Assembly: GCA_002077065.1 (NCBI GenBank)
Contig: NAJO01000056.1
Location: 1 to 64,000, forward strand
Length of the DNA stretch: 64,000 bases
Source: Cryoendolithus antarcticus
Lineage: Eukaryota; Ascomycota; Dothideomycetes; Cladosporiales; Cladosporiaceae
Direction of reading: 5' to 3'
Part shown: piece by piece, positions 42,743-53,448 of the stretch
Numbering within the stretch: the first letter of the stretch is position 1
How the letters are laid out: the number at the start of each line of letters is the position of its first letter
The notes under the pieces: model-generated
The model's input: the letters and a program-made list of their open reading frames with translations, nothing else
What the model was told of the DNA's origin: nothing
Database searches by the model: none
Translations under genes and position numbers: made by a program

Positions 42743-43020
42743 GCTCGGGATGGGTTATCGCATTGGCGGGACTGTCGTGAAGGATGTGCTGTGGTATGCT
42801 AGCAAAGGTGAGAGGTTGTGTAAGCTGCGATTTATTCCAGAATATAGGTTTGCTGCAATAATGTGAATGTATGTAGTCACTTTCACCTCGAGATCGGCGC
42901 GGGATGATGCTGGGGTGGCGCTGGGCCATAAGTCTTGGCATGTCAAGCTATCGCGAGAAGCAACGACGACATCACTCTCCGGTCCATTCACGGTCTCGAT
43001 TGCAGGTCAACGACGCAACG

Positions 43021-44222
43021 ATGAGGCTCACATCTCTCCCGCTGCTATCAGCGATCGGCTGTGTCGCACACGCCGCGGCGACAGCCACAGGCCATGTCTA
43101 CACCTTCGTCCCGGCTCGGGAGGCAGCACCAGTGGTGGAAAGTCAGACGCTATCGCCAGCGACGTCAAGACTAGTGCTGGCGCAAAGAGCTGGAGTAGAG
43201 GACTTCCACATCGACGGAGCATTGAGCGAGGAGGAGATCGATGCGATCAACACACATGGCCGGAAGACGCCACTGCTGAGGAGTGATGGGCGGACGGGCA
43301 ATGCCTTTCTGCTGGCCTTCACCAAGGACGAGGCGGACGTAACTCGTGAGCATTGTAATGATCCCCTCCCACGCAGGACATCGTACTAACAAGACCAGAT
43401 GTCCCTGAATCCACAGCCTCCTTCACCGTCTCCCCCGCACCCGAGCGAACGTCGACCCTCCACCTCTTCCTCGACCTCATCACTCAAGCCGACCCCTCGC
43501 ACGCCTTCCCGGAGCTAGAGCTCGATGAATTCTTCCGCACCCCCAACGGCGACCTATACCTCTTCGCCTCCTCTCCTGCAGTCCTCGCAACGACAGTCGT
43601 TCAACTCCGCAACGAAGCAACCTGGCACATCACCGCCCTGCTCATGCCCTTATATGATTCAACCTCGACATGGGGAACCTACAGCATGCCGAACGTCGAG
43701 TATCCACTCCAACCTCGCCAGGCGAAACGACAAGTCCTTCCCTACGACCCTGAGGAGCCGCTAGCAGAACCCTCCTACCACCAATCACTGTCAGACAACA
43801 CATCCGACCCTCTCCAGATCTTCAAATCTAACAACACCCAAACCCGCCCTCTCGAGGGTATCCTCCCAGCCTGTTTCCCCAGCCTCTCAGCCTGCCAGGC
43901 AACAACCCGAAACTGCACCGGCCACGGCTCCTGCAGTCTGAAGTACACAAACAAAGACGCCGGCTCTGGGCTCGGCGCGTGCTACTCCTGCGCTTGCCAG
44001 GTTAGTGTCGTGACGACGGATGGGAAGAAGAAGACCACGACTTGGGGTGGTCCGGCGTGCCAGAAGAGGGATGTGAGTGTGGAGTTCTGGCTCATTGTGC
44101 TGTTCACTGTGGGGTTGATCTTTGTGGTGGGCTTTGCGGTCGGCACTGTGTGGGAGATGGGATCAGAGGAGCTGCCGAGTGTTATTGGTGCTGGTGTCAG
44201 TGGACCGGTCAGGAAGGGCTGA
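43021..44222 (+). CDS. Vps3844-domain membrane protein (DUF3844)
   Basis: Exons 43021-43345 and 43399-44222 give 382 residues; the 53-nt intron has a GTGAGC donor and CTAAC branch site. The first 20 residues are a signal peptide (MRLTSLPLLSAIGCVAHA). A lumenal domain with several N-glycosylation sites leads to a cysteine-rich EGF-like segment (CTGHGSCSLK, then CYSCACQ) and WGGPACQKRDVS. A single membrane segment follows (FWLIVLFTVGLIFVVGFAVG) with a 30-residue tail. The C-terminal part matches the Vps3844 domain found in fungal vacuolar-sorting proteins; its molecular role is unclear. The other frame-compatible donor (GTAACT) gives the wrong phase. Confidence 0.88.
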
Positions 44223-44538
44223 GGTGCTGAGAGTGTGTGGATGAGATCCTAGTGCATTTGTCGCGGCGTTCATGGACGACTGTGGGTTTGTTCGAATGAG
44301 AGCGATTATTGGGTGTATAGTCTTGTATCGATCTAAGCTGCGCCTGAATTTCGCTCCTCACGTCGATGACCTGCGAACGGGTTTGACTTTCGCGTAGAAG
44401 TCGAAGTGCCGTATTGTCTGACGAGCCCAATCAGCGACGTCTGTTGTGCTTTTGACTTCATGTCTTCCGTGATTAGAGGAACATAGCGACACGCTCATCC
44501 ATCCAACACCATTACTCCGTCGTAGTACGCCTGTTTCA
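44223..44538. promoter_or_regulatory. Promoter of the GCG1 gene
   Basis: Only the upstream region of the GCG1 start is visible. No gene. Confidence 0.4.
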
Positions 44539-45516
44539 ATGGCGAACGAAGAAGCCGATCTCTGGCTCTTTGGCTACGGGCAAGCCACTCCCATCGTCTC
44601 GTTGAAAAATGTTACTGACGTACCACAGGTCGTTGATATGGAAGCCGCCACCACACTACGGTACGCACATTGACCTGACCTCCATCCTGCTTACGGAATG
44701 CTCTTTACTCATGGATCGATACTGCCAGATCTCCGTCTCCCAGGCTATATAGAAGGCTACGTCCGTCGCTTCTGGCAGGTACGCTCTGACTGAGGCACTG
44801 GACTTCGATCGAGATGCAGTCGTCAGGATTAAGTAGCTGACGGAGTGGCGGACACACAGGCTAGGTATGTAGATAGACCAGCTGGAGACCATATGAACGT
44901 ACTGCTAACCGCTCTACAGCGAAGACCACCGCGGTACACCCGAACAGCCAGGCCGTGTTGTGACGCTGATCGATCGACAACTATGGGAGACGCTCACAGA
45001 CCAGGTGAGCCTACAATTCATCGAATCAGGACTTGCACCAAAAGCTGAGACCACGCAACCTAGCATCCCTCCGCCCCTCCCCAAGTCCAGGGAGCAGCCT
45101 ACCGTATCCCCTCCAAGCACGTGGCAGAAGTGAAAGCCTACCTCGACATCCGGGAGATCAACGGGTATAGTATGCACTATACGCCCTTTCATCCGTTCCC
45201 CTCAGCCTCTGAGACCTCCGATCCAACGACAACGCCAGGGTCTGCCACCAAAAACGACTCCGGGCCAGTGACCCCCATCCAATGCCTCGTCTACATCGGC
45301 ACGCCCGATAATGCGCAGTTCCTTGGCCCTCAAGACCCGCAGGCGCTGGCGGAGCGGATTGTGATGTGCAGAGGGCCGAGTGGCGAGAACAGGGAGTATT
45401 TGTTCATGCTTGAGGAGGCTTTGCGGGGGCTGAGGGAAGGGGAGGAAGGGAATGAGGTGGTGGATGAGCATGTCACTGACTTGGCGAGGAGGGTGAGAGC
45501 ACTCATCAAAGTATAG
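44539..45516 (+). CDS. GCG1: Gamma-glutamylcyclotransferase, ChaC type (glutathione-specific)
   Basis: Six exons (44539-44579, 44629-44660, 44729-44778, 44860-44864, 44920-45004, 45064-45516) total 666 nt, encoding 221 residues. Splicing yields the ChaC signature WLFGYGSLIWKPPPHY, then PGYIEGYVRRFWQASEDHRG, and later YLDIREINGYSMHYTPF and QCLVYIGTPDNAQFLGPQD. The enzyme cleaves glutathione to 5-oxoproline and Cys-Gly in the cytosol. The catalytic Glu of the family is in DIRE. Two features are unusual: intron 1 has a GC donor (GG|GCAAGC) instead of GT, and exon 4 is only 5 nt (GCTAG), giving Ala and part of Ser of the conserved QASEDH motif. Every exon boundary agrees with the protein motif, so I trust the structure. 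Confidence 0.93.
44580..44628 (+). other. GC-AG intron in GCG1
   Basis: The intron begins GCAAGC and ends CCACAG with a TACTGAC branch site. Family continuity (GYGSLIW) requires this exact boundary; no GT donor gives the right frame. Confidence 0.8.
44860..44864 (+). other. 5-nt microexon in GCG1
   Basis: The sequence GCTAG is flanked by a CACACAG acceptor and a GTATGT donor. It supplies the Ala and two bases of the Ser codon in the conserved FWQASEDH motif. Confidence 0.8.
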
Positions 45517-45602
45517 ATAGACATGGTATCTGGAGGTTGGAGGGTGTGATGACGTTGACTGAGTCCATTGAACATTCACATCCTCTTTGGGAGTATCAAG
45601 AT

Positions 45603-47849
45603 CTACCCAGTTCTGACCATGAAAACATACCATCCTCCCGCTCCAGCCCCTACAACCCCCAGCCCTCTCCAGAACTCCCCCCAAGCCCTTCTCGCAACAC
45701 TCCGTTTCCGTGGCCTCCGTTTCCACTTCCCCTGCGAATCTCCGTCGCCATAGTCCCCCACACTCCCCACATTGCTCTCCTCGTCATCGCTCGGATCCGC
45801 CCACTGGACTTGCGGGTACAAGCCCGCTTTCTCTACTAGTCCATTGGAGGGCGAGGGTGAGTAAGGGCTCACGCTGCGGGTTCGCGCATTATGACTGCGC
45901 TGGACGCTGAGATGAGAGGAGTCTTGGGCTGGAGTTGAGGAGAGGGAAGTGGAGGCGGCGCGTTGACGGGATTTGGAGAGGGATTTGTTGGGGGTTGAGA
46001 AGCCGTTTGTGAGGCTGACGGGCTGCTTGTCGGGGGACCGAGACCGGATGAGGGCGAGTCTTGAGGGGATGTCGGGATCTTCGTCTTCTGAGTCTAGAGT
46101 GGAGCTGCCACGGATGGCGACAACGATTGCACGGATCAGCAGGATGATGAGAGTCAGGCCTGCAAGCTGGGCGTAGGTGAGGAAGATGCCGAGCTGGTCT
46201 GGCAGCAGACAGAGGTGTGTCTGCACTGTCGACGCTGCTGTCCCAATAGCCTCGCCCTTGTCGTTCACAGGGTTCCACAGACTGACCAGCAAAAAGCCAG
46301 GCTTTCGCACGCCCATCGCCCAGCTGAACGACTTGACGGTGATCTCACGGATGTTCTGCAGACGTGACTTGCCGTTGCCCGTGACGAGATTCCAGCGATG
46401 CGACACATCGCAATAGTCATGGTCGTCGCCAGAGAAAATGTGCACGATCTCGCCGGCTATGCTGATCTGCTGCGCGATCTTGGTCGACAATGATCGCGTT
46501 AGTGCATTCTGATACTGATAGCCGCCTCGTATGGAGATGGCCTTGCCACGCTCACGTAGTCTGCCACAGTCGGTGTCAGGGTCGCGGTACAATGGGACAT
46601 GAGAGAGCAGGATGATAGGTAGCTGAGCCTGGCCCTGAACAGACGTCCGCTTCCCGGACTTCGTGTTGTCGCTGTCAGTTCCATGCCGCAGGGTTCGTCC
46701 GTCCGGCCGACTGTCTGGGAACAGATCGTCCAGGTAGTCGCTTGTCGCCTTCGCCACGGGAGCCTGCACACTTCCCATGAAGCTCATAGTCGGCTGCCAG
46801 ATGCTCTTTCGAGCTTCAGCCTGTTCTTCCGTGCTGTCGGCACCACCTGGTTCAAATTGACTGGAAGCTGCAAGAGAGGGTGCATCAATGCTGACGAACG
46901 TGTGATTGCCAAACACATCAACCCGATTGCCCTCCCCAAAGTGGGTCTCATGCCGATCTCTCACTGTAAGCTGTACCCCAGGCCCGAAGCCGAGATCGTG
47001 ATTACCGGGTAGGCTCGTGATCACGCGTCTGGTCTTGCCACCAGAGATGGCGTACTCCTCGGTCCTGATCTCGGTAGCCCCATTCTCCACGCTGATCGGA
47101 TGCGTCAACACTTCAGAGGCAACGTGCGCTTCACGATCTGCTCTCGGGTACAGCTGTCTTGGATCGGAGAAGATCCGGCCGAATCGATCGTACTCGTGGT
47201 CCCACTGCGCAGGTCCCCATTTCCTCCAGCGTCCGTTCTCGCCGTGGACAAAAGCCTTCGGATCCTCATCTCTCTTGCTCAGCGGAGAGTCTGAAGTCAC
47301 CTTTGGCTGCCCAAAGCTCAGAGAAGTGTCCACGCTCCGCTTAGTGCCAGGAGCCTTGATCCCGAGATCTGTCAGATGCTTCCTCTGATGTGCAGTGAGT
47401 TGCCTAGCCTTAGATGTACTCCATTCCCTTCCTCCATCTAGCAGATCTCCCAGGAATACCACACTATCAGGGTCGAGCTGCTCATTGATCAGGCGGAAGT
47501 TGCGTGCCATGTACTGGTCCGTGTAGCTCTCCGTCAGCGCACTGAGCGGCCATGGTCGTCCTGGGTACGTGTGAGGGTCCACTAGCTGCGGATCTGCTAT
47601 GAAGACCAGATGATGTGGTGTTGCGCTTGTGGGCCACTTCTCCCAGCTTCCCCAGTTGCAGGACTTGACATGATTACTTGAGACTAATCGCTCGCCGTAG
47701 TGTATGGCGTAGACCCAGAAAAAGATCAGGAGGACCGCTGTCGGGGAGATCTGGCGGAGGATGGGGTAACGTCGGGCTATGGACTGAAGGTTGTGTGATG
47801 CGACCTGCTGCAGATGCATTGCTGAACAGCTCGCCTCGAGTCTGCACAC
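45603..47849 (-). CDS. CDC1: Cdc1/PGAP5-type GPI-glycan phosphodiesterase
   Basis: One exon of 748 residues (10 fewer if the ATG at 47819 is used). An N-terminal membrane segment (TAVLLIFFWVYAIHY) precedes a metallophosphoesterase domain with the metal-binding motifs FIADPQLVDPHTYPG, FLGDLLDGGREW, LPGNHDLGFG, ILLSHVPLYRDPDTDCG and IFSGDDHDYCDVSH. A second membrane segment (AQLAGLTLIILLIRAIVVAI) follows, then a disordered, Ser/Arg-rich cytosolic tail. Family members are Mn2+-dependent and remove ethanolamine phosphate from GPI anchors in the ER; Cdc1 is essential in yeast, and MPPE1/PGAP5 is the human relative. The close relative Ted1 cannot be excluded from motif inspection alone. Confidence 0.92.
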   Translation of the reverse strand: MCRLEASCSAMHLQQVASHNLQSIARRYPILRQISPTAVLLIFFWVYAIHYGERLVSSNHVKSCNWGSWEKWPTSATPHHLVFIADPQLVDPHTYPGRPWPLSALTESYTDQYMARNFRLINEQLDPDSVVFLGDLLDGGREWSTSKARQLTAHQRKHLTDLGIKAPGTKRSVDTSLSFGQPKVTSDSPLSKRDEDPKAFVHGENGRWRKWGPAQWDHEYDRFGRIFSDPRQLYPRADREAHVASEVLTHPISVENGATEIRTEEYAISGGKTRRVITSLPGNHDLGFGPGVQLTVRDRHETHFGEGNRVDVFGNHTFVSIDAPSLAASSQFEPGGADSTEEQAEARKSIWQPTMSFMGSVQAPVAKATSDYLDDLFPDSRPDGRTLRHGTDSDNTKSGKRTSVQGQAQLPIILLSHVPLYRDPDTDCGRLRERGKAISIRGGYQYQNALTRSLSTKIAQQISIAGEIVHIFSGDDHDYCDVSHRWNLVTGNGKSRLQNIREITVKSFSWAMGVRKPGFLLVSLWNPVNDKGEAIGTAASTVQTHLCLLPDQLGIFLTYAQLAGLTLIILLIRAIVVAIRGSSTLDSEDEDPDIPSRLALIRSRSPDKQPVSLTNGFSTPNKSLSKSRQRAASTSLSSTPAQDSSHLSVQRSHNARTRSVSPYSPSPSNGLVEKAGLYPQVQWADPSDDEESNVGSVGDYGDGDSQGKWKRRPRKRSVARRAWGEFWRGLGVVGAGAGGWYVFMVRTG

Positions 47850-48336
47850 ATCGCGAGTAGCCTGTCAGATCAAGAGCGAAGCAGAAGACGGGGCTTGTGA
47901 GTATTATTAGAGTGAGGTCACTCGCTCGCGTGTATGGCGCGTGCGGCGGCAAGGTAAGCTTTCGGGGCGCAAAGCGCGCTAAACTTGATTGACCATTCAT
48001 CAAATGCACCTTTACTGCATGCACTCCTGACGGAAATCCGTGCGGTCTTCCTCGGCACCCTTATGACAACGAAAGTAGAGACCTATCCCATCAGGAGTAC
48101 CTCATCATTGATTGATAGGCATTGTGATCGCTCAGCAAAGCAGCAGGGCTACTTCCAACACCTGGGACTCTGTCAAAGGCCTGCAGCAACTGCCGAGCAA
48201 CAGCTCATCCACAGTAACGTCACTCATACTGCATGATTTACCAGTGATTGAGGTACAGCACACGGGAATTGGGCAACTACTTCACTCATTCTCTGGCTTC
48301 TCTCCTTCACTTACCTCACTTCTGCAATTCCTCATT
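47850..48336. promoter_or_regulatory. Divergent promoter, CDC1 and NmrA-like gene
   Basis: No gene. The plus-strand frame of the reductase is open upstream to 48112, but the encoded sequence has no domain and I treat it as leader. Confidence 0.45.
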
Positions 48337-49269
48337 ATGCTAGTCATCGTCGGCGCCTCAGGCAAGCTTGGCTTTGCCACACTCACATCACTCCTAGATC
48401 ATCAGTTGTTGACTGCATCACAAATCGCCGTAACATCCTCCTCGCCCCAAGGAACCTCAAAACTCCAGCCCTTCATATCTCAAGGCGTCACTTTGCATAA
48501 CGCGAACTGGGACGACCCCGTCACTCACTGGACCTCAATCTTTAAGCATGCCGATGCGATCTTCCTCATCTCCTCAGCCCGCATCCAAAAAGATTTCCAC
48601 GATGCTCCGCCCGGCCACGGCCGTGAAGCAGATCACTTTAATGCGCTAGAAGGCGCCAAAGCAGCGGGGGTGAAGCATGTGTACTATACTAGCCTCGCGT
48701 TCGCCAATCCCAGCAAATCGGGTGTCATGACTGCGCACGAGCGGACTGAGGCGTACCTCATTGAGCATTGGGCTGGTCAATTCACCATTATCAGAGAGGG
48801 ACTTTATAGTGAGAGCTGGCTGCTTTACTTTGGGCATTGGGATCTGCAAAGTGATGGTGGCAGGAGTGAGGTGATCACGGCGGGTGATGGGAAGATTAGC
48901 TGGACGAGTATTGCTGATCTGGGCGTTGCGAACGCATTGATCTTAGCTGCGCCCAGAAGTGAGTGGGCAGGGCGGACGGTGTACTTGAGTCAGGAAAAGG
49001 CTCTGAGCTTGGCTGAGGTGGCGAAGGTTGTGAGTGAGGAGAAGAGAAGTGAAGTGGCATTCAGTGAAGTGTCCAGAGATGAGCACGAGAAGTTCTATGT
49101 GAAGCAGAGGGGCATGGATGAGGGTCTGGTCACGTGGTGGAGTAAGACGTATGCCGCGTTGAAGGACGGCGAATGTGAGATCCATGACTCGACGTTGGAG
49201 GATTTGCTGGCAGCTAAGGGCGTCAAACCGAAGCCAATGGAGGAGACTATACATGAGATGCTACGATGA
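48337..49269 (+). CDS. NmrA/QOR2-like NAD(P)-binding oxidoreductase
   Basis: One exon, 310 residues, starting directly at the dinucleotide fold MLVIVGASGKLGFATLTSLL. The family pattern continues with ADAIFLISSARI, HFNALEGAKAAGVKHVYYTSLAF, the HERTEAYL segment and FTIIREGLYSESW. These correspond to atypical SDRs of the NmrA/quinone-oxidoreductase-2 (QOR2) type, which bind NAD(P)H; some are enzymes and some are redox sensors controlling transcription, such as NmrA with AreA. Lack of a canonical Tyr-x3-Lys dyad leaves the role open. It is cytosolic by sequence. Confidence 0.85.
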   Translation: MLVIVGASGKLGFATLTSLLDHQLLTASQIAVTSSSPQGTSKLQPFISQGVTLHNANWDDPVTHWTSIFKHADAIFLISSARIQKDFHDAPPGHGREADHFNALEGAKAAGVKHVYYTSLAFANPSKSGVMTAHERTEAYLIEHWAGQFTIIREGLYSESWLLYFGHWDLQSDGGRSEVITAGDGKISWTSIADLGVANALILAAPRSEWAGRTVYLSQEKALSLAEVAKVVSEEKRSEVAFSEVSRDEHEKFYVKQRGMDEGLVTWWSKTYAALKDGECEIHDSTLEDLLAAKGVKPKPMEETIHEMLR

Positions 49270-49699
49270 TGAGTCTAGGACGAGCGCCACTATCGTTACA
49301 TCATTGAACCTCCTACACAGCTGCGGCCGCTTCTCCATATCACGAAGTGTAGTCAAGATATCTGTCAGCTTTGCCGTTGCAGTCAAATATCGCACCGCAG
49401 CTTCTGTATGAGGGATACATGTCCGGAGCCCTTGTCAACTCTCATCAGCTGGCTCTCCTTAGCGGTGCGCGCGGAATCCTGCTGTGATGAGTGTTCCTGT
49501 AAAAGCAATGGTGTATTCCAAACTTTCAGAGAACGACAGCGCAGCCGCCGAGTTGCACCGCTTCCTGTCACTTCACATCAGTTCCGTGTGTTTGCGCCTC
49601 GTGGCATCGAACATATCCGCAGCTACGGTGTGCTGCCGTAGCCAGGCCGACAGTGACGATAATCTATTGCCAAAGACAAGCGAAGATGCGGAAACCGAG
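49270..49699. other. Intergenic, convergent 3' ends
   Basis: Short overlapping ORFs only; nothing recognised. Confidence 0.5.
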
Positions 49700-51475
49700 C
49701 TATTCGAATTCGGACTCGCGCATCGCGGCGGCTAGCCCAGCTGCCTGACCCTCAGCTCGAGCCTTTCTCAAGGTCTCATGCAAGCTTCGAGTGTTGTCCA
49801 AGATCTGAACAAGCTCCGCAGCGGTGTCACGTGGACCAGACGTTTCGCTCGCGCTCACAACTGCGTGCGATTCGGGCTGAACTGTGTCTCGACTCGAAGT
49901 GGCGCGCTCAGCGCCATTCTTGCCCGAAGAAGCTACGGTGTGACAGCACTGCTGTGGCTTGTCTTTGCCCGATCGTGAGTCTACAGTAATCCCCGCAATA
50001 ACCTCATCGGGGATATTACTGCTGTCGGCCGAGGATTGCTGCTCTGTACCAGCAGCATGGCGTTGCTCGTGCTCCTCCATGACGGAGCGAGCCCATAGAA
50101 GTGACCGCATGCTGGGTCGTGGGATCTCCTCACCCACTGTAAAAGTAAGTCCGGGGGCCGTTCCCTTTACTGATGTAGACTTTGGCTGAGAATCCAGTGT
50201 GCGGGTAAGGAATACACGATCACAGCGCGACGTTTTGGCATGAGAGGTACCCAAGAAAGGACAGTACGGGATCTCACATGCGGAGCTGGGTTCTGTTTCG
50301 GCGACTCTGGCCGGCTCCGCTGATCTGGTTTCCACAGCGGGTACGTGGCGCCTGATCAGATCCTCTCTGACGTGCACACGTCGTCGTTGCAAGACTTCTG
50401 GGAAACCTTCCATTAAACGTTGCCAGTATTGAACAGACGAGTCCACCACGCTGTCGGCCTTCGATGGCAGATCTTCGCTCAAGTTTGAGTCTTCTTGCAA
50501 TTGCAGGTCCTCGTTCGATGACGAATCCTCGTTCAGTGGTAGGTCCTCGCTCGATGGCAGATGTTCGTTCAATGACAGATCCTTTTTCGATGGTGCATCG
50601 TCGCTCGGTGTCTGATTACCGCTCATTGGTGGTGAGTCCTCACTAGATGGCAAATTTTCGTTCGATGGGGCATTATCACTCGGTACCTCATCACCGCTCG
50701 ATGGTGGATCTTCACTCGATGGTGGATCTCCACTGGATGGCGGGTCTTTACTATATGGCGGATCGTCGCTTGGTGCGGCAGACGATTTGTCAGCCTCCTC
50801 CTGGCGGTATCGGGCCTGTGTATCTTCCAGCCATTGTCTCATGTCGTATTTGTTGACAGCAGCATCTTCCCAACGCAAGGACAGACGCTTCGCCTCTTCG
50901 TTGAGCCATCCTGTGAAGCGATGCGCACCCAGCGGATTAGTCGTAAGTATTGCGGGAAGATTGCCATAATCCCAGCAGACAACGTCTCGGACAGCGTCCT
51001 GCATTACGCGATTAGTATCTCCTCCCAGTTGGGCTAGCATAATCCAGCCGACGGCGTCAGCTTTTTGGCTACGGAGGCTGTAGAGGTCTACAAGTCGAAT
51101 CATTGCGACCGTGTTGCCCTCTTCAGCGCACTTCTGGCTCAGCTTTAACGAGACCTCGACCGCGACCTGTTCGGATAAGATTTCTGGCGCGTCGATGATC
51201 ATCCTAGCGACCGCATCGATCCTCCCTGTCGCGTCGAGGCGTCCAAAGCGGTCAAGACATTCGGCATCGTGGTGCTCGAGGCCAAGTTTCCGATGCGAGT
51301 AGTAACAGGCGGCTGAGGAGTAGGTAGATATGTCGAGATAGCGGTGGGGAAACACTGATCTGCGTGATCGTGATCCAAGCAAGACGAATCTCTGTCGGGA
51401 ACAGAATGCAAAAAGTGGTACTTACCTTCTCGTATCGGCTATAATTTGAACCAGCTTCGCAAGAGACTGCAGCAT
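49700..51475 (-). CDS. Protein with Ser/Pro/Asp minisatellite repeats, unknown
   Basis: Exon 1 (51475-51426) and exon 2 (51359-49700) give 569 residues. The intron (66 nt) has a GTAAGT donor and CGCAG acceptor and supplies the only ATG (MLQSLAKLVQIIADTR); the uninterrupted ORF downstream begins at TTG, which supports the spliced model. The N-terminal 200 residues are helical, with DAVARMIIDAPEILSEQVAV and AEEGNTVAMIRLVDLYSL suggestive of TPR/Sel1-like helices. Then a repeat tract (about residues 210-320) of Pro, Ser, Asp and Glu in units of six residues such as PPSSED occurs. The C-terminal part is Ser/Thr-rich and disordered. I recognise no family. Confidence 0.65.
50460..50770 (-). repeat. 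Degenerate coding minisatellite, about 18-nt unit
   Basis: On the plus strand, degenerate units of the form GATGGTGGATCTTCACTC recur with variations in length (15-24 nt). On the minus strand they encode P-P-S-S-E/G-D, L-P-S-S-E-D and related six-residue units. All units keep the reading frame, as expected if the protein is selected to stay open. Confidence 0.7.
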
Positions 51476-52033
51476 TTAGGTTCGTGTCCTCATGACAGCC
51501 TCCAGTGATACCGATACTTGGCGTCACTCAACGAGGAGGAGTAGATAGCAGAGGTCTAGGGTACCTGCTGTGACAACCTCGAGTTGAAGCGTCTCGAGAG
51601 TAATCGACATTATCGCAGCAGGGCAGGATGTTGTGCGAGCTGGTGGAGTATCGCGCTCGTTCGACCAACATATCAATCGAATCATTGTGAATACAGGCAG
51701 TCAGTAGCCGGCCTACGCGGGAGACAATAGTGAGGCCCGAATTGTCGTTAATCCTGATATATCATACCAATAATCGCAATGAGAAGGCAGTACCTTCAAC
51801 GGAGTGCAGTGCAAAGGTGCGGGAGGTGCCGCCAAAGGCAGCAACGTCACACCTGAACCTCACACAGCAATGTAGCGAAGCTCGAGGCAAGCGAGGCAAT
51901 TCCGGTGAAGGCAAGCTACCTCACTGTGATAGAATGCCAACCTTGCCACTCCTTCACTCTCCTCGTAGTAGCTAGCACTCAAGTGCTGCTCTAGTGCCAC
52001 TCAAACTCCATGCACTGAACCACCTCTCCCACA
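51476..52033. promoter_or_regulatory. Divergent promoter region, LanC-like gene and repeat protein
   Basis: No gene recognised; short ORFs without family resemblance. The 60 bases before the LanC-like start are C/T/A-rich. Confidence 0.45.
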
Positions 52034-53257
52034 ATGCCTCCACGGTACTTCAAGAACGATGCGCCTTTGGCGAGCAGAGGTACGAGATTCTAATCATCCC
52101 TTACGCTCAGTGCAGACACTAACGGTATACAGATCCCTTCAAACAACTCCGCGCCTCCCTCACCCGCCTCGTAACCGAACACCCCCCCGCCTCCGTCCCC
52201 CCAAACGGCGGCCTCTTCAAAGGCGCCATAAGCGTCGCCTTCACCTTCCTAATTCTGCAGCAACTCTACCCAGACCTTGAGATCGAGTCGCAGCTCCTGG
52301 GAACCTGGTCGGCAGCCTATCTCAAAACCGCTCAGGACGCTATCGCGACCTACCCAGGCCCGACAGTCGGGAAGTGCGGCATTGGGGATGATATTTTGAG
52401 TCTTTTGGCGATAGGTGCGGCGAGTAGCAAGGATTTGGATATGGTGGGGAGTTTGTGTGATTATTCGGCGGAGGTGCTGGACCCGGAGACGGAGAATGAG
52501 TATCTTTTCGGACGGGCTGGGTACTTGTATTTGCTTCGCCTGGTCAAGGCGTCGTTTATCGACGATCCTGCTACGCTGCAGTTGATCACCGATACGCAGG
52601 ACGATGTTGTCGATGCGATACTGGACTCGCCACGGCCGTGGAAATGGCACGGCAAGACTTTTGTCGGTGCGATCCACGGTGCGATGGGCATCATCACACA
52701 AGTCGTGCTTACTGATCCCAAGAAGTATGCCGCGAAGGTTGCGCCAGATCTGGCTGTGCTGTTGACGTATCAGTACGAGACTGGCAATTGGCCGAGCAGT
52801 ATACCGCCTGAGAAGGATCGCTTGGTGCAGGTCTGTCATGGGGCGCCCGGGGTAGTCATCAGTCTCAACAGCATCAAGCAGTACTTTCCGGCGCTGGAGG
52901 ACAAGATCGGGAAAGCGATTGTGAAGGGACGAGAGTGTGTAAGGGAGAGGGGACTGTTGACCAAGGAGCCTTGTATATGTCACGGTAGGCTCTGCTATGC
53001 TAGCCCTCGGCCGCGGAGGAGACACTGACCATCATACAGGCATTACAGGCAACGCTCTTGCGCTCGAGGACAAGGACTTCGAGCACTTCCTCACGTACAC
53101 CACAGGCCATGAGATCAAGTCTATGGAGCGGGACGGCATGCTCGAGAAGTCTTCGATGTCAGAAAGTCTCTTCGGTGGCGAAGCTGGGCGGGCGTGGGCA
53201 TGGGCAGTGGCGGACAAGAACCTCGAAAAGAGGATTCTGGGATATAATGACTTGTGA
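52034..53257 (+). CDS. LanC-like protein (LANCL family)
   Basis: Exons 52034-52079, 52133-52984 and 53040-53257 give 371 residues; both introns (53 and 55 nt) have CACTAAC or CACTGAC branch sites. The seven-helix alpha/alpha barrel features are visible: NGGLFKGAISVAFTFL, GRAGYLYLLRL, GAIHGAMGIITQV, and the zinc-site motifs VCHGAPGVV and CICHGITGNALAL, with the final FGGEAGRAW. The zinc ligands (Cys in CHGAPG, Cys-His in the second CHG) are present. Eukaryotic LANCL proteins bind glutathione and can add it to dehydroamino acids; the fungal function is unstudied here. It is cytosolic. Confidence 0.93.
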
Positions 53258-53448
53258 TGAGCTCCTTGATGCAGCGAGTCGCGCCTGAGCCTATCAATGG
53301 GCGATGAGATGAATGCATGACTAGCGTGAGATACCCTACGTCTTGGGCATGAGCCTGAGCAGATGATTGCATAGCGGAGAAGCGTGAGCGGTGTGGATCC
53401 ATAGCGGATCGATTGCAGATACGAGCAATGACCTGAATGAATGACAGC

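Noticed and set aside
50464..50856. Plus-strand ORFs with Arg-Ser-Met repeats
   Set aside because: Complement of the PPSSED minisatellite in the minus-strand gene.
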